A stretch of 64,000 bases of DNA from a bacterium (GCA_021780905.1 JAJXXW010000010.1:1-64000); one strand, 5' to 3'. Positions 24,348-34,151 are shown, counted from the first letter of the stretch. Numbers and translations are program-made. The notes: a model not told the origin generated them from the sequence alone.

Positions 24348-24886
24348 AAATATTCCGGCCCGCCCTGCTGGCTGGCGTGGTGAATTGCGCCGGGTCCATT
24401 TTGTTGAAGTCGACCCATTGGATCAGCGACCAGGAATTCGCCGACACCATTGCGCTCAATCTCACCACCGCGTTCAACCTCATGCGCGGCGCCACGCGCC
24501 TGATGATGAAGCAGGCGGGCGGCGGCAGCATCATGCTTTGTTTCTCGGTCGCCGCGCGGCGCGGGCTAGTCAACCACGAGGCCATCGCCGCCGCGAAGGC
24601 CGGCGTGGAAGGTTTGGTGCTTGCCGCTGCGGCGAGCTACGCCCGCTATGGGGTGCGCGTCAATTGTGTCGCGCCCGGCCTGACGCGCACGGAACTGACG
24701 CGTTCGCTCACGCAAAATGAAACCGTCGCCAGAATTTCCGCCGCGCTGCATCCGCTCGGGCGCATCGGCAAGCCGAACGAAGTGGCCTCCGCCATCTGCT
24801 GGCTGCTGGATTGCGAACAAAGCTGGGTCACCGGCCAGGTCATCGGCGTGGATGGCGGCCTGGGTCACGTTCGGGTGCGAAATTGA
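24332..24886 (+). pseudogene. Short-chain dehydrogenase/reductase, truncated at the N terminus
   Basis: The recognisable part begins at GVVNCAGSILLKSTHWISDQ, which is strand 4 of an SDR (NAG motif), and runs to the normal C terminus VTGQVIGVDGGLGHVRVRN. The first 80-90 residues, including the cofactor-binding GxxxGIG, are missing. Kept features are ALNLTTAFNLMRGATRLMMK, the NHEAIAAAKAGVEGL helix (Lys of the active site; this subgroup has Ile at the usual Tyr position) and NCVAPGLTRTELTRSL. The serine strand reads LCFSVAA in place of the usual SSVAA. The frame stays open for 184 codons, so a short protein might be made, but it could not bind NAD(P). It appears joined by deletion to the NDH-2 scrap. 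Confidence 0.7.
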
Positions 24887-25177
24887 ATTTGCGGCGGGCC
24901 GCCGAGGCTGGTTTCGCCCCGCTGAAATTTTGCGCGGCCAGCAACCTCGACTCCGGCCACTTCCCCACACCGATCATGGCGGTCGAGCCGCATTCGGGCG
25001 CTGGCCAGCGCGTCATGGAGTTGCCCGGGCGCCGTCCGGCATGGGTTTGGATTTTAATTCTTCTTTAATACGTCATTAATGCAGCGAGGCTAAAGTGACT
25101 GTAGGAAACGTGGCTGAATGTCGCAGGCCCATGGAGGTTTTTGCTTTTTGCCGAATTGGATACACAGCTATTTCTGC
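24887..25177. other. Non-coding stretch before the PAS protein
   Basis: About 290 bases. Nothing recognisable in the first 180 bases on either strand. The later part (TTTAATTCTTCTTTAATACG near 25050-25075) is AT-rich and may hold the promoter of the next gene. Confidence 0.3.
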
Positions 25178-25912
25178 ATGACCATCAATGAATCTATGTC
25201 CGGTGAGCTGAACCGAATCAAGTGGAGTCATTTCCTTTGGATTTTGGCCGGCGTGCTTCTGGCCACGCTGGTTCGTTTTCCGCTCCAGATGGTGATGCGA
25301 CATACCAGCCCTTTTTTCTTTTACATTCCGGTGGTCGTGGTTGCCGCCATCATTTTCGGAAAGCGCTGGGGATTGTATGCAACGCTGGTGTCCATCCTGC
25401 CGGCGAATTATTTCTGGATGCCGCCCGACAACGCTTTTGGACTTGATCTGCGTGAGCTGTTTCAAATTCTGGCCTTTTCGCTCGCCGGCTTTTCAGTTTC
25501 ATGGGTGAGTGACGAAGCCCGCAAACACAAGCAAATGGGGGAGTATTTGCGCGCCGCGCTGGCCAGTTTGGGGGACGCCGTCGTGACCACGGATTGCTGC
25601 GGGAAAATCGTTTATTTCAATGCGGAGGCCCAGGTGCTGATCGAGCGGAACGACCGGGAATTGACCGACTGCATGATCCGAGACGCGCTGGATCTGATGA
25701 CAGAAGATGGCGGGCAAGCCCTTGGGGAAACATTTCAATTGGCGATCCGTAACAATGAAATCGAACACCTGCCGCGCAGAGTCATCTTGAGCAACCGCAT
25801 CGGCAGGCGGCATTTGTTGGAGCAAAAGACGGCGCGCATATTGGATGCCGGTGGAAAAAGAGTCGGCGTGGTCATTTGCTTTCGCCGGTTGGAGTCCGAC
25901 CCCAAAACCTAG
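25178..25912 (+). CDS. DUF4118-type membrane protein with PAS domain, no kinase
   Basis: A 244-residue protein. Three or four membrane helices (FLWILAGVLLATLVRFPLQM, FFFYIPVVVVAAIIFGKRWG, LVSILPANYFWM, ILAFSLAGFSVSWVSDEA) resemble the DUF4118 sensor found in KdpD and many histidine kinases. A PAS domain follows (ALASLGDAVVTTDCCGKIVY, then FNAEAQVLIE). The sequence ends after the PAS core (GVVICFRRLESDPKT) with no HisKA, GGDEF or other output. It could be a truncated kinase or a stand-alone sensor that works through a partner. The start MTINESMSGELNRIKWSH at 25178 was preferred to a more distant Met because the intervening residues are not conserved-looking; Met 25196 is also possible. Confidence 0.75.
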   Translation: MTINESMSGELNRIKWSHFLWILAGVLLATLVRFPLQMVMRHTSPFFFYIPVVVVAAIIFGKRWGLYATLVSILPANYFWMPPDNAFGLDLRELFQILAFSLAGFSVSWVSDEARKHKQMGEYLRAALASLGDAVVTTDCCGKIVYFNAEAQVLIERNDRELTDCMIRDALDLMTEDGGQALGETFQLAIRNNEIEHLPRRVILSNRIGRRHLLEQKTARILDAGGKRVGVVICFRRLESDPKT

Positions 25913-26722
25913 GCTGACGATTTCCAGAAGGGTTTGCGACAGTCAGCGCAACTTCGATTTTGCCCGGCGGGAAAGACATCCTGCGGGCCGCGCCCTTCTC
26001 AAATGAAGGACGTCACCAAAGCCCGGCCATTTCGACGGGTTAAAGTGAACTGGTTTTGCGATGCACGGTTTCGGGCAGCGATGGATTATATCCCCGATTT
26101 TCCCGCCAAATGTTTCCAGGTAAAAAGAAAAGCGCTTTGATGTTTTAAAACCAGTCCGTCAAAAATTCTCCGCCCAGCTGGGAGATTTATTGCCTGGTGG
26201 ATTCAGCGTGCCCATATCCGGGTAAATGCGGGTTCCGCTGTTTGCGAAAATGCTCGCTGCGAGTTCAAGCCGGGCGACAAAATCAAAGGAACGACACGCG
26301 AGGACGAAGGGGTATTTCGCGGAAATAGTTTTGAATGATCCGCCTCATGTTGTATTTTCGGGCCGAACCGGCGTTTCTGACCGCCGAAAACTGGATTCCC
26401 GCCGGCCGCGCCATTCGATCCTATGTTGAACCACCGGTTCTTTATCCGCGCAGACAGTCTTGCCTTTGCGCTGGTCGCCGTCGCGGTGAACCTGTTAGCC
26501 GCGACCAACGGCGTGGTCCCCATCCGACCGGTTGACACCGGCGCAGCTTTGGGATGGCGAACCGGCGTGGCCACCGCAAGCCGCTATTCGTTCGCATCGA
26601 GCAAGTTGCCGGCCTGATAAACCTGGAGAGATTTTTTTGTATTGATCCTTGTCGTCTTCGTCGGCGAGGGCAATCGCCTTTTGCTCCGTGGCCGCTGGCG
26701 CGCTGGAAATTGCACGGAAGGA
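25913..26722. other. 810-base stretch without a recognised gene
   Basis: Several short open frames exist, the most gene-like being 26423-26617 (+), with 64 codons starting MLNHRFFIRADSLAFALVAV, but none matches a family or has a convincing ribosome binding site. A run of seven T at 26631-26637 follows CTGGAGAGA. The stretch separates the PAS gene from the 3' end of the barrel-cytochrome-NHL operon and may hold decayed genes. Confidence 0.35.
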
Positions 26723-27985
26723 TCAATTTAATCGCACTACGCGAAAATACCGCTGACCGCTCGGGGCGGTGTCGGTGACGCTCATGTTTAAATTAGTAGC
26801 CGTCACGTCCACTCCCAGAATTGTCCAGGCAGCCGACAGATTCGCCTGAAATTGAACCTGGTAGTTTTTGCCCAGAACGGCATTCCAGGAAAGCGTGGTG
26901 ACGCGGGCGGCGCCGGAAATTTGCACCGACAACTTGAACGGCACCAGCACGACCCGCACCAGCTCATTGTAGGCATCCGCCACGACCAGCGAGCCGTCCG
27001 CCGCCACGACGAGGCCGTAGGGATTGAAAAATCTCGCTCCGCCGTTCGTGCCGTCGGCCGCGCCGGAAATTCCCGCCGCGCCGCACACCGTGCTGACGAT
27101 GCCGTTGGTGGAGATTTCCCGGACCGTCTGGTTGAATGAATCCGCCACAAACAGATTTCCCTTCGGGTCAAACGCCAGCGACGCCGGACTGCGGAAACGC
27201 GCGGTCAACAAATCGCCGTTCGCCGTTCCGTCCTGCCCCGCCGCGCCGGCGAAAGTCGTCACGAGTCCGTTCGTGGTGATCTCGCGGATGGTGTCGTTGT
27301 TGGCGTCGCTGACGAACAGATTTCCGTTCGCGTCCAGCGCCAGTCCGCACGGCGCGTTGAACTGCGCGTTCGTGCCGGTGCCGTCCGCGCTGCCCCAGAC
27401 TTGCGGGCTGCCGGCGAAAGTTGAAACCGCCCCGCCGGCAATTTTGCGGATGCAATGATTCCCGCTGTCCGCCACGAAAACCGTCCCGTTTGTCGAAACC
27501 GCCAGGCCGAGCGGCGAACTAAACAGCGCGCTGCCGATTGCGCCGTCGAGAAAACCGCCGTCACCGGCGACGCCCGCAAACGTCGTCACCGCGCCCGCCG
27601 AAGTGATGTTGCGGATGGCGTTGTTGCCCGTGTCGCTGACGAATAGATTTCCGCCGCCGTCGAACGCCAGTCCGCTTGGCGTGTTGAACAGCGCGTTTGT
27701 GCCGGTGGCGCTGGCGATTCCCGAAACGCCCAACTGTCCGGCGAAGGTCGTCACCACGCCGTTCGTGGTGACTTTGCGGATGGCGTGGTTGCGCGAGTCG
27801 GCGATGAAATAATTTCCGCCCGCATCCACCACGATGGCCGCCGGATCGCCGAACAACGCATTCGTGCCGCTGCCGTTCGCCGCCCCGCTGACCTGCGGCT
27901 GGCCCGCCAGCGTCGTGACGGCATCCTGCGCGCGCAACGCACCAGCGAGCGCGAGCAAAATCAAAATGGTGGACAGTTTTCTCAT
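26723..27985 (-). CDS. Secreted NHL-repeat beta-propeller protein
   Basis: A 420-residue protein with a signal peptide (MRKLSTILILLALAGALRAQ). It is then built of about six NHL repeats of roughly 55 residues, each with AGGNYFIADSRNHAIRKVTT-type and NGVVTTFAG-type strands, for example NLFVSDTGNNAIRNITSAGA and NLFVADSFNQTVREISTNGI. Repeats like these form a six-bladed propeller that binds protein or ligand. The last 80 residues (VQISGAARVTTLSWNAVLGK, then YFRVVRLN) form a small beta domain common at the end of secreted Verrucomicrobia proteins. Its start overlaps the stop of the decahaem cytochrome gene (ATGA at 27982-27985), so the two are probably co-translated. It may be an extracellular or periplasmic partner of that cytochrome. 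Confidence 0.9.
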   Translation of the reverse strand: MRKLSTILILLALAGALRAQDAVTTLAGQPQVSGAANGSGTNALFGDPAAIVVDAGGNYFIADSRNHAIRKVTTNGVVTTFAGQLGVSGIASATGTNALFNTPSGLAFDGGGNLFVSDTGNNAIRNITSAGAVTTFAGVAGDGGFLDGAIGSALFSSPLGLAVSTNGTVFVADSGNHCIRKIAGGAVSTFAGSPQVWGSADGTGTNAQFNAPCGLALDANGNLFVSDANNDTIREITTNGLVTTFAGAAGQDGTANGDLLTARFRSPASLAFDPKGNLFVADSFNQTVREISTNGIVSTVCGAAGISGAADGTNGGARFFNPYGLVVAADGSLVVADAYNELVRVVLVPFKLSVQISGAARVTTLSWNAVLGKNYQVQFQANLSAAWTILGVDVTATNLNMSVTDTAPSGQRYFRVVRLN

Positions 27986-30900
27986 TGGCCCCGGCGCATC
28001 AGGCGTTCGCTTTCAGCCGGCGTGGAAACGGATTCGGCTGCCGACGATTTATATTCCGTCGCCGGCGGCAATTCCCCGCCGCCGCGCGTCATCAATTTTC
28101 CATCGCGCATGAAAATATTTTCCACCGTGTAAAGCCCACCGTCGCGTTCGTAGAACTTTTTCATCTCGTCGAGCTTGAATGGCCGCGAGCCTTTGCGGCC
28201 AAACACCACGGTCTGGTTGCCGCTCTCGTCCACCACGCGGTCGCGGTCGAGGCCGCGGCCCACGGCCACCGCCGGTTCGCGCGTCGGGTGGGTCGCGATG
28301 AGCTTCGGATTCGGCACCGGACTGAAGCCCATGTGGCCGGGAACATTTTCCGGCGAAATCATCTGGAGAACGCGCAAGCCGTTTTGGCCGTCGGCCACGA
28401 GCGCGAACATCGAAGCGTTCACCGAGCCGATCTGCACGGCACGGACGTCGTTCAATTTTCCGTCGGCGTTGTAAAGCCGTTCAAGTTTTGGCTTCTCCGG
28501 ATTGGAAATGTCAATGAACGCCAGGCCATCCGCGCCATCGGCGACGTAGGCAAATGTGCGCGCAAGATAGAAACGCCGCGCGTGTTTCAGCGGCACGAAG
28601 GCGCCAGTAATCAACTTCGGTTTCGTCGGCTGGGTGAGGTCGAGCACCTTGAAACCTTCGTCGTCCGTCACGAACGCGTAGCGGAACTGCACGCCGACGG
28701 CGCGCGGATTTTTCAGGCCGGCGGTGAGTTCGCCCGCGAGTGTCGGCGCTTCGAGCGCATCATTCCGCAGGCCGACGACGAACAAACCATTTTCGCCGAC
28801 GACGTAAAGATTCGTCCCCGCCATGAACGAATGCATCGCGCCGGTGAGTTTTCCGCCCGGATTGAAGCGGACGGTTTTTTCCTTGTCGAAAAAGTTGTTA
28901 TCGGGATTGCCGTCGAGCAGCGTGCCGACGGTGACCATCACGAGCCCTTCCTCGCGGTCGGTGACGAAGACCCACGCATAAATCGGACTGACGGGCTGCT
29001 CCATGTTTTCCGGTTTGCGGGAGCGCAGCGGATCCACCCCGAGCGTGCTCGGCAGCGTCACGCTCGTGGCGTATTTCGTGCGGATGTAAGTGCGCTGGCC
29101 GAGCGGCGAAACCGGCGCGGTGGTGATGCGCTCGGAGAAACCTTTCTGGTCAATGTTCGCAATGTCAAAAACCTGGAAGCCGTCCGGGCCGTTGGCGGTG
29201 TAGAGATACTCGCCGCGCTGCACGAGGTCGAGAATCTCCGTTGCCTCCTTGTGCTCGCCGTCGTGCAAAATGCCGTGGTCTTGCTCGACGAATTTTTTGT
29301 AATTGTCGGGATACGCAATCTTGTGGAGATGGCTGCCGAGTGCGGCTTGCGGTTCGTCCTGTTCCGTCCAAATCACGGCGTCGAGTCCGCCCTTGCCCTC
29401 GCCGACAAAGGCGTAGCGGCCGAAGAAATTCACCGTGCCGGTGCCGAAACCCAGCAGCGACGCGAGCCACGCGTTGTTGTCATTGGCCTGCGCAACATGG
29501 CAGTCTTCGCAATTCTTCGTCGTGCCGACGCCGCTGGTCGTGTGCGGCAGATGCGGATTGTAAGCCTGGCCGCTGTAACCCTCCGCGCTGATGGTCTGCT
29601 GCTGCGAATAAACCCACTCGCGGTTCGCGTTCTGCGAACTCACAATGACCGCGCTGGAGGAACGCAGCACCGCGAGACGGTTGCCCTTGTAACTGGCGTC
29701 CACGCCGAGCTGGAACACATCGTCGCGCACGACTTGGGGGTTGTAGCTGGTGAAATTCCGCGTGGTCGTGCCTTCAAATTTATTCGCCGGCACGCGCTGG
29801 TTCGCCCGCATCGGCAGATGACAACCGAAGCAACTCGTCGCCCACGACGAATGGCAGACTTGGCAACCGACATTGGAATTATCGTGCGCCAGGTCGCGCG
29901 GACATTTCTCCGGTTCGGTAACAGCGCCCCAAGTTTTGCCATCGCGTTTCAGCGTTTTGGCATAAGCGGACTTGGCGTTGTAATGTTCGGAGGTCGGGTC
30001 AATGGTGTCAATGGTTTGCGGCACTTCCCAAATCAGGTCGGGCGCCATCGAGGAGCGTTGGAACAATTTTCTGCCTTGCCAGAAAAAGCGCGGGCCGTAG
30101 GCGGTGTTGTTCGCGCGCAAGTCCACGCCGGCGATGTTGGTGCCGGTCCAGATGCCGCCGCTGCCGCTGGTCACGAGCGGCGGCCGCTTCTGGATCGTGC
30201 CGTGACAGTCAACGCACTCGATGGTCGTCGCGGCGCGCGGCTCGCCGTAAAGCAAACCGTTGCCGTGGACATCCACATCGAAATGGCAATCGGCGCATTG
30301 CATGCCGTGACGCAAATGTTCGTCCTCGAGGTGAACGGCCTTGGCGAATTTCTGCGGGTCGTCGTGCGAAATGAGGTTGTCATCGCGGTCGCGCAGATTG
30401 CCTGCGCGGTCGTGCTTGAAGACGGCGCGGAAAATCCAACCGTGCCCGTGGTAGTCGGCGAACTGCGTGTTTTTCAATTTCGGATTCAGCTCGGCAACTT
30501 TTTCCAGAAAATCCAGATCGCCCCACAAGCCGCGCGCCGCGGCGGCTTCGGGATTGTCACGCAGGCGGCGCGTCAATTCCGCCGGCGTCGGATTTTTCTG
30601 TTTGGCCGGATACATGAATTCGCCGTCGGTTTCCTGATCCCACCAGGTGTAGCCGAGATAGGGATTCACGAAGAGATTGCCCTGATGCATGTGGCAGCTC
30701 ATGCACTGGCTCGTCGGGATCGCGCGGGTGAATTGATGTTGGATCGGATGCCCTCGCTCGTCTTTGCGGATCGCCTGGTCGGCGGTGAAGCTCAAACCCT
30801 GGTTGCCGTATTTGGCATACCAGCCGGAATGCGTCGGCGAACGGTCGTTCGCGTAAACCACATGGCACGCCGTGCAACCGCTGCTGCGATAATCACCCGG

Positions 30901-31821
30901 GTGATTGTTCGAGCCCATGAAATCCAGCAGCGGATCATGCAGGCGCGTTTTTTGCAGATTCAGATAGACCGGATCAATGCGGTTTAGCGTGCCGAGGCCG
31001 CGTTCGCTCAAACGGCGAGCGGGCTTGCCGGGATCCTCAAACGGATCAGGAATGCCGAGTTGATTTTGTTTTTCGCCGCCGCGCTCGAAGATGCGCAGGA
31101 TGTTGCTCGGCGGCATGATCTCGAAACGCGGCAGCGGCTCGATAAATGGCAAAATCCCCCATCGGTCGGTCATCTGCGGCGTGACGGGCACGGGGCTTTC
31201 CAGCCGCAACGGCACGCCGTCCGCGCCATAAGCCTGGCCGAAACGGTAATTTTTCTGGTTGAACGCGCCGTTGTTGTAAAGTGCCGCGCCCCAGAGCATC
31301 GCGCCGTGGCGCATCATGCTGTGGCCGACATTTTTCACGATGTTGCCGTGGCACGGACCGCAAGTTTCATCGGCGACACGCAGATCGCCGGGATTGACAA
31401 ACTTGATGAACTCGCGCGATTCGTGATTGAGGAGAACGGTCGAGTCGTTCGGATTGGCCGAGCTTTCCCAAAACACCGGATTGCGCGGCGCGATGTGCGC
31501 CTGCGTCTGCCTGAGTCCGGGCGTGGCGTTGCCGCCATGACAATCGGTGCACCCCAGCACCACATTCGGCGATGCGTGCATGGATTCGCTACCGGCGTGA
31601 CATTCCAAGCAACCACGGGATTTTTTGTCGGCCACGGCTTGCGATTGGTCGATCAAGTTGGGCGGCGGTGGTGATTGGGCGGGGTCGCGCGGCAAATCCT
31701 TCGGCACGGAAATCGCCGGGCCGGAGCCGTCGCTCTGCGCGAGCAACGCCAGACTGGCCGCGAGCCAGCCCGCCACGGCCAGCGTGGCAAATCGTCGGGT
31801 TGAAAATAATTTTGTTTTCAT
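27982..31821 (-). CDS. Decahaem cytochrome c with C-terminal LVIVD propeller
   Basis: A 1,279-residue exported protein (signal peptide MKTKLFSTRRFATLAVAGWL, then AASLALLAQS). Ten CxxCH haem sites are present: CLECH, CTDCH, CGPCH, CTACH, CMSCH, CADCH, CVDCH, CQVCH, CFGCH and CEDCH, all within about the first 790 residues. From about 830 onward LVIVD-type repeats follow (GEYLYTANGPDGFQVFDIAN, FAYVADGADGLAFIDISNPE, MFALVADGQNGLRVLQMISP), which form a beta-propeller. Haem spacing is wide, as in large cytochromes with long inserts. It starts two bases after the barrel gene and overlaps the NHL gene. The position next to an outer-membrane barrel suggests transfer of electrons across or to the outer membrane. 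The electron acceptor is unknown. Confidence 0.92.
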   Translation of the reverse strand: MKTKLFSTRRFATLAVAGWLAASLALLAQSDGSGPAISVPKDLPRDPAQSPPPPNLIDQSQAVADKKSRGCLECHAGSESMHASPNVVLGCTDCHGGNATPGLRQTQAHIAPRNPVFWESSANPNDSTVLLNHESREFIKFVNPGDLRVADETCGPCHGNIVKNVGHSMMRHGAMLWGAALYNNGAFNQKNYRFGQAYGADGVPLRLESPVPVTPQMTDRWGILPFIEPLPRFEIMPPSNILRIFERGGEKQNQLGIPDPFEDPGKPARRLSERGLGTLNRIDPVYLNLQKTRLHDPLLDFMGSNNHPGDYRSSGCTACHVVYANDRSPTHSGWYAKYGNQGLSFTADQAIRKDERGHPIQHQFTRAIPTSQCMSCHMHQGNLFVNPYLGYTWWDQETDGEFMYPAKQKNPTPAELTRRLRDNPEAAAARGLWGDLDFLEKVAELNPKLKNTQFADYHGHGWIFRAVFKHDRAGNLRDRDDNLISHDDPQKFAKAVHLEDEHLRHGMQCADCHFDVDVHGNGLLYGEPRAATTIECVDCHGTIQKRPPLVTSGSGGIWTGTNIAGVDLRANNTAYGPRFFWQGRKLFQRSSMAPDLIWEVPQTIDTIDPTSEHYNAKSAYAKTLKRDGKTWGAVTEPEKCPRDLAHDNSNVGCQVCHSSWATSCFGCHLPMRANQRVPANKFEGTTTRNFTSYNPQVVRDDVFQLGVDASYKGNRLAVLRSSSAVIVSSQNANREWVYSQQQTISAEGYSGQAYNPHLPHTTSGVGTTKNCEDCHVAQANDNNAWLASLLGFGTGTVNFFGRYAFVGEGKGGLDAVIWTEQDEPQAALGSHLHKIAYPDNYKKFVEQDHGILHDGEHKEATEILDLVQRGEYLYTANGPDGFQVFDIANIDQKGFSERITTAPVSPLGQRTYIRTKYATSVTLPSTLGVDPLRSRKPENMEQPVSPIYAWVFVTDREEGLVMVTVGTLLDGNPDNNFFDKEKTVRFNPGGKLTGAMHSFMAGTNLYVVGENGLFVVGLRNDALEAPTLAGELTAGLKNPRAVGVQFRYAFVTDDEGFKVLDLTQPTKPKLITGAFVPLKHARRFYLARTFAYVADGADGLAFIDISNPEKPKLERLYNADGKLNDVRAVQIGSVNASMFALVADGQNGLRVLQMISPENVPGHMGFSPVPNPKLIATHPTREPAVAVGRGLDRDRVVDESGNQTVVFGRKGSRPFKLDEMKKFYERDGGLYTVENIFMRDGKLMTRGGGELPPATEYKSSAAESVSTPAESERLMRRGQ

Positions 31822-31823
31822 CG

Positions 31824-34151
31824 CTAGTAGGTGAACGTGATGGCGATCAGGCCGCTGTAGGGAAAATCATTCGAGTTGCCGGTGTTGTTGCTGCGGTCGA
31901 AGCCGGGCACGGGCTGCGTGCTCGTCTGGTAAATGTCGCGGTAGCCCTGACCGGGAATGAGCACGCCGAAGCCGGCCGAAATAATGACGTTGTCCGTGAG
32001 AAACGGGCGATACTGGCAGCCAAGGCTCAAGTCCCAGCCGACCTCGTCGCTCTGTTTCGAGGTGAACAGCGCGGTTTTGATCGCGTCGGTTTCGGCGAAC
32101 AAAATATAATTCGCGTTCAGAAACGTCCGTAGTTTCGGCGTCATGTCAAATTCCGCGCCGACGCCAAAAATGTAAACGCCGGGATTCACGAAGTTCGCCT
32201 GACCCTCGGTTTTGCTCGTGCGCAAATCCGGCACGAGGCTGCCTGCGTTTTTCAGATTCACCATCGTGCCGCCGAGGTTGAAGCCCTGCCGGTTCCAGAA
32301 ACTGAACGGCCCGCCGGTGAAATTCGGGTTGTCCACGATGGTGTCGAACCCCGTCGCCGTGCCGTCCGTGGCGTTGCCGTCGCCGGACGCGTAGAAAAAC
32401 GACGCCTTGTAGCGCGCCCAATCGCGGTCGTAGGAAATTTCCAGCGCCGCCATCTGCGCGTTGATGTTCACGGCGCGGCCGGCGAGGTCGTTGAATTCAT
32501 CGCGGCCCAGCGCCTCGTAAAATTGATGGGATATATTCAGCCGCCCGATGTGCCCGTCACCGCCCCAGCCGAGATAATACGCCGTCACGTCATGCGGCCG
32601 CACCGTGCCGAGCGGTTCGGGGCGCACAAGATTTCCGTTCTCGTCGTAATGCGTTCCGCCGTGGTCGAAGTTCGCGAGGACGCTCCACTCCGCCGTGTAG
32701 CCCGGGCAAAGGAAATCCTGCCGGTATAGATTGGCGATCAAAACCTCCTGGTTGCGGCTATTGAACGTGTTCAGCTCCGAATCCGTGTCCTTCTCGCGCA
32801 TGTCGAAAAACGCCAGATTGTATTGGTAAAGATTGTTCGCGTAATTGCCGAACAGCCGCACGCCGGAATTCACATCGTTGAACAGGAAGCCGCGAAAGTC
32901 CGCGTTGAACGGCTGGTTGCCGACGCGCAGCGAAAGAAAATCATAATTGTCCGACAGGTCGGCAAGATGAATTTCGACGAACGCCTGCTGCAAGGCGAAA
33001 TAGGTTTGGGTCCGCTGCGTGTGCTGCGTCGCGCGGTAGCTGTCCGCCGGGCCGGTCTGGCCGTTGAGCAGACCACCGATGTCGCCGGGATTTTGCACGC
33101 CGCCGTTGTTCGGCGGCGGCGGGCCGTTGCCGCCCAGCGCGCCGCGCGGATCGGGCGAGACGATGCCCGCCTCCTGCGTCTCCAGATAATTCACATTGAA
33201 CACCGGTTCGATCTTCACCGCCCAGTCCACCGGCCGGAAAACTGTTTCCCCCTGAAAAAGATTCATTTCGAACGCGAGGTTGTTCTGGATGCTCAACGCC
33301 TCGCCTTGGCCGTAAAATTCATATTCGCCCGGCACCGCGCCGCTCACGCCGCTGGCCGACGGCACGCGCTTGAATTCCGTCACCGTGTTGGCCGACGCGG
33401 TGAGATCGAGAAAAATATCCTGGCCGATGACCGGCAGATCGCCCTTGAGATAACTCTGCCGATACGGATGCCAGAGCAGCGGCTCCGGGCACTCGAACGG
33501 ATTTTCGATGCTGCCGCTCGTGTAGCGTTTCCACGGCGCGAACCCGATGCGCCAGCGATCCGGCACCGGCACGGTGTTCGTTGGATAATCGCCCTTCTCC
33601 AGGGAATATTTTCGCAGTTGAAAATCCTCATTGATTCTTAATTCCCGCCGCACATTCGCGCGGGGCAGGGCCAGCCCGTTCGTCAACGGTTCGGAACCAA
33701 AATCGCGCGTCGGCGGCAGGGGCGGCGGCACAATTTCGCCGAGCCGCGAATTTTCGCGCGGCAGTTCCAGGCCCGGCGGAATCGCCGGCGGCGTGAACGG
33801 CGGCGGCGCGACCGGCTCGTTGAATAGCGGCGCGGGCGGATTGGTTTCCGGCTGCAGGCTCGCGCCCGGATCGGGATTGAATCGCGGCTCCGTCAGCGAA
33901 TTCGTGACGATGAGGACCCGGCGCGTCCAGTGAAAATCGGTTGGCGGCGGCTCCGGCAGTTGGGCCGGATTCGGATCGGGATTGAAAATTTCCGGCGACG
34001 CCGGCGGCGCGTTCGTGCTGACGGATTGATGCGGCTTCACCGTGTCGTCGGCCAAACCCGCCGAAGACACGCCGGTCGCCAGCCCGGCGCAGATCAGCCG
34101 CTGGAGAATAAATTGATTTGCTTTTGATTCCGGCCACCGCATTGGCTCCAT
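31824..34151 (-). CDS. Outer-membrane beta-barrel protein with Pro-rich N terminus (cytochrome partner)
   Basis: About 775 residues. After an N-terminal export signal (KANQFILQRLICAGLATGVS) there is a roughly 130-residue Pro-rich periplasmic stretch (AQLPEPPPTDFHW, PVAPPPFTPPAIPPGLELP, EIVPPPLPPTRD). A large barrel with alternating aromatic strands follows, ending in the terminal-aromatic signal SGLIAITFTY. Strands such as NNLYQYNLAFFDMREKD, HIGRLNISHQFYEALG and LRTFLNANYILFAETDA fit a barrel of about 20 or more strands. It lies two bases ahead of a decahaem cytochrome gene, the order seen in porin-cytochrome conduits. No N-terminal CxxC typical of Shewanella MtrB was found, so it is not a plain MtrB. 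The start is ATG 34151; a TTG at 34178 is possible. Confidence 0.85.
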   Translation of the reverse strand: MEPMRWPESKANQFILQRLICAGLATGVSSAGLADDTVKPHQSVSTNAPPASPEIFNPDPNPAQLPEPPPTDFHWTRRVLIVTNSLTEPRFNPDPGASLQPETNPPAPLFNEPVAPPPFTPPAIPPGLELPRENSRLGEIVPPPLPPTRDFGSEPLTNGLALPRANVRRELRINEDFQLRKYSLEKGDYPTNTVPVPDRWRIGFAPWKRYTSGSIENPFECPEPLLWHPYRQSYLKGDLPVIGQDIFLDLTASANTVTEFKRVPSASGVSGAVPGEYEFYGQGEALSIQNNLAFEMNLFQGETVFRPVDWAVKIEPVFNVNYLETQEAGIVSPDPRGALGGNGPPPPNNGGVQNPGDIGGLLNGQTGPADSYRATQHTQRTQTYFALQQAFVEIHLADLSDNYDFLSLRVGNQPFNADFRGFLFNDVNSGVRLFGNYANNLYQYNLAFFDMREKDTDSELNTFNSRNQEVLIANLYRQDFLCPGYTAEWSVLANFDHGGTHYDENGNLVRPEPLGTVRPHDVTAYYLGWGGDGHIGRLNISHQFYEALGRDEFNDLAGRAVNINAQMAALEISYDRDWARYKASFFYASGDGNATDGTATGFDTIVDNPNFTGGPFSFWNRQGFNLGGTMVNLKNAGSLVPDLRTSKTEGQANFVNPGVYIFGVGAEFDMTPKLRTFLNANYILFAETDAIKTALFTSKQSDEVGWDLSLGCQYRPFLTDNVIISAGFGVLIPGQGYRDIYQTSTQPVPGFDRSNNTGNSNDFPYSGLIAITFTY

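Noticed and set aside
26423-26617. A 64-codon plus-strand frame in the 810-base gap
   Set aside because: Has a hydrophobic segment (ADSLAFALVAVAVNLLAA) but no ribosome site, homology or operon context; left as non-coding.
27985-30987. A 1,000-codon open frame on the plus strand
   Set aside because: It is antisense to the decahaem cytochrome gene. The minus-strand protein has ten haem sites and a signal peptide; the plus frame is Arg/Val-rich with no family and arises from GC-rich codon structure.
31824-34151. Canonical MtrB-type barrel
   Set aside because: Length and cytochrome partner fit, but the N-terminal CxxC is absent and a Pro-rich stretch is present, so only a general barrel call is made.
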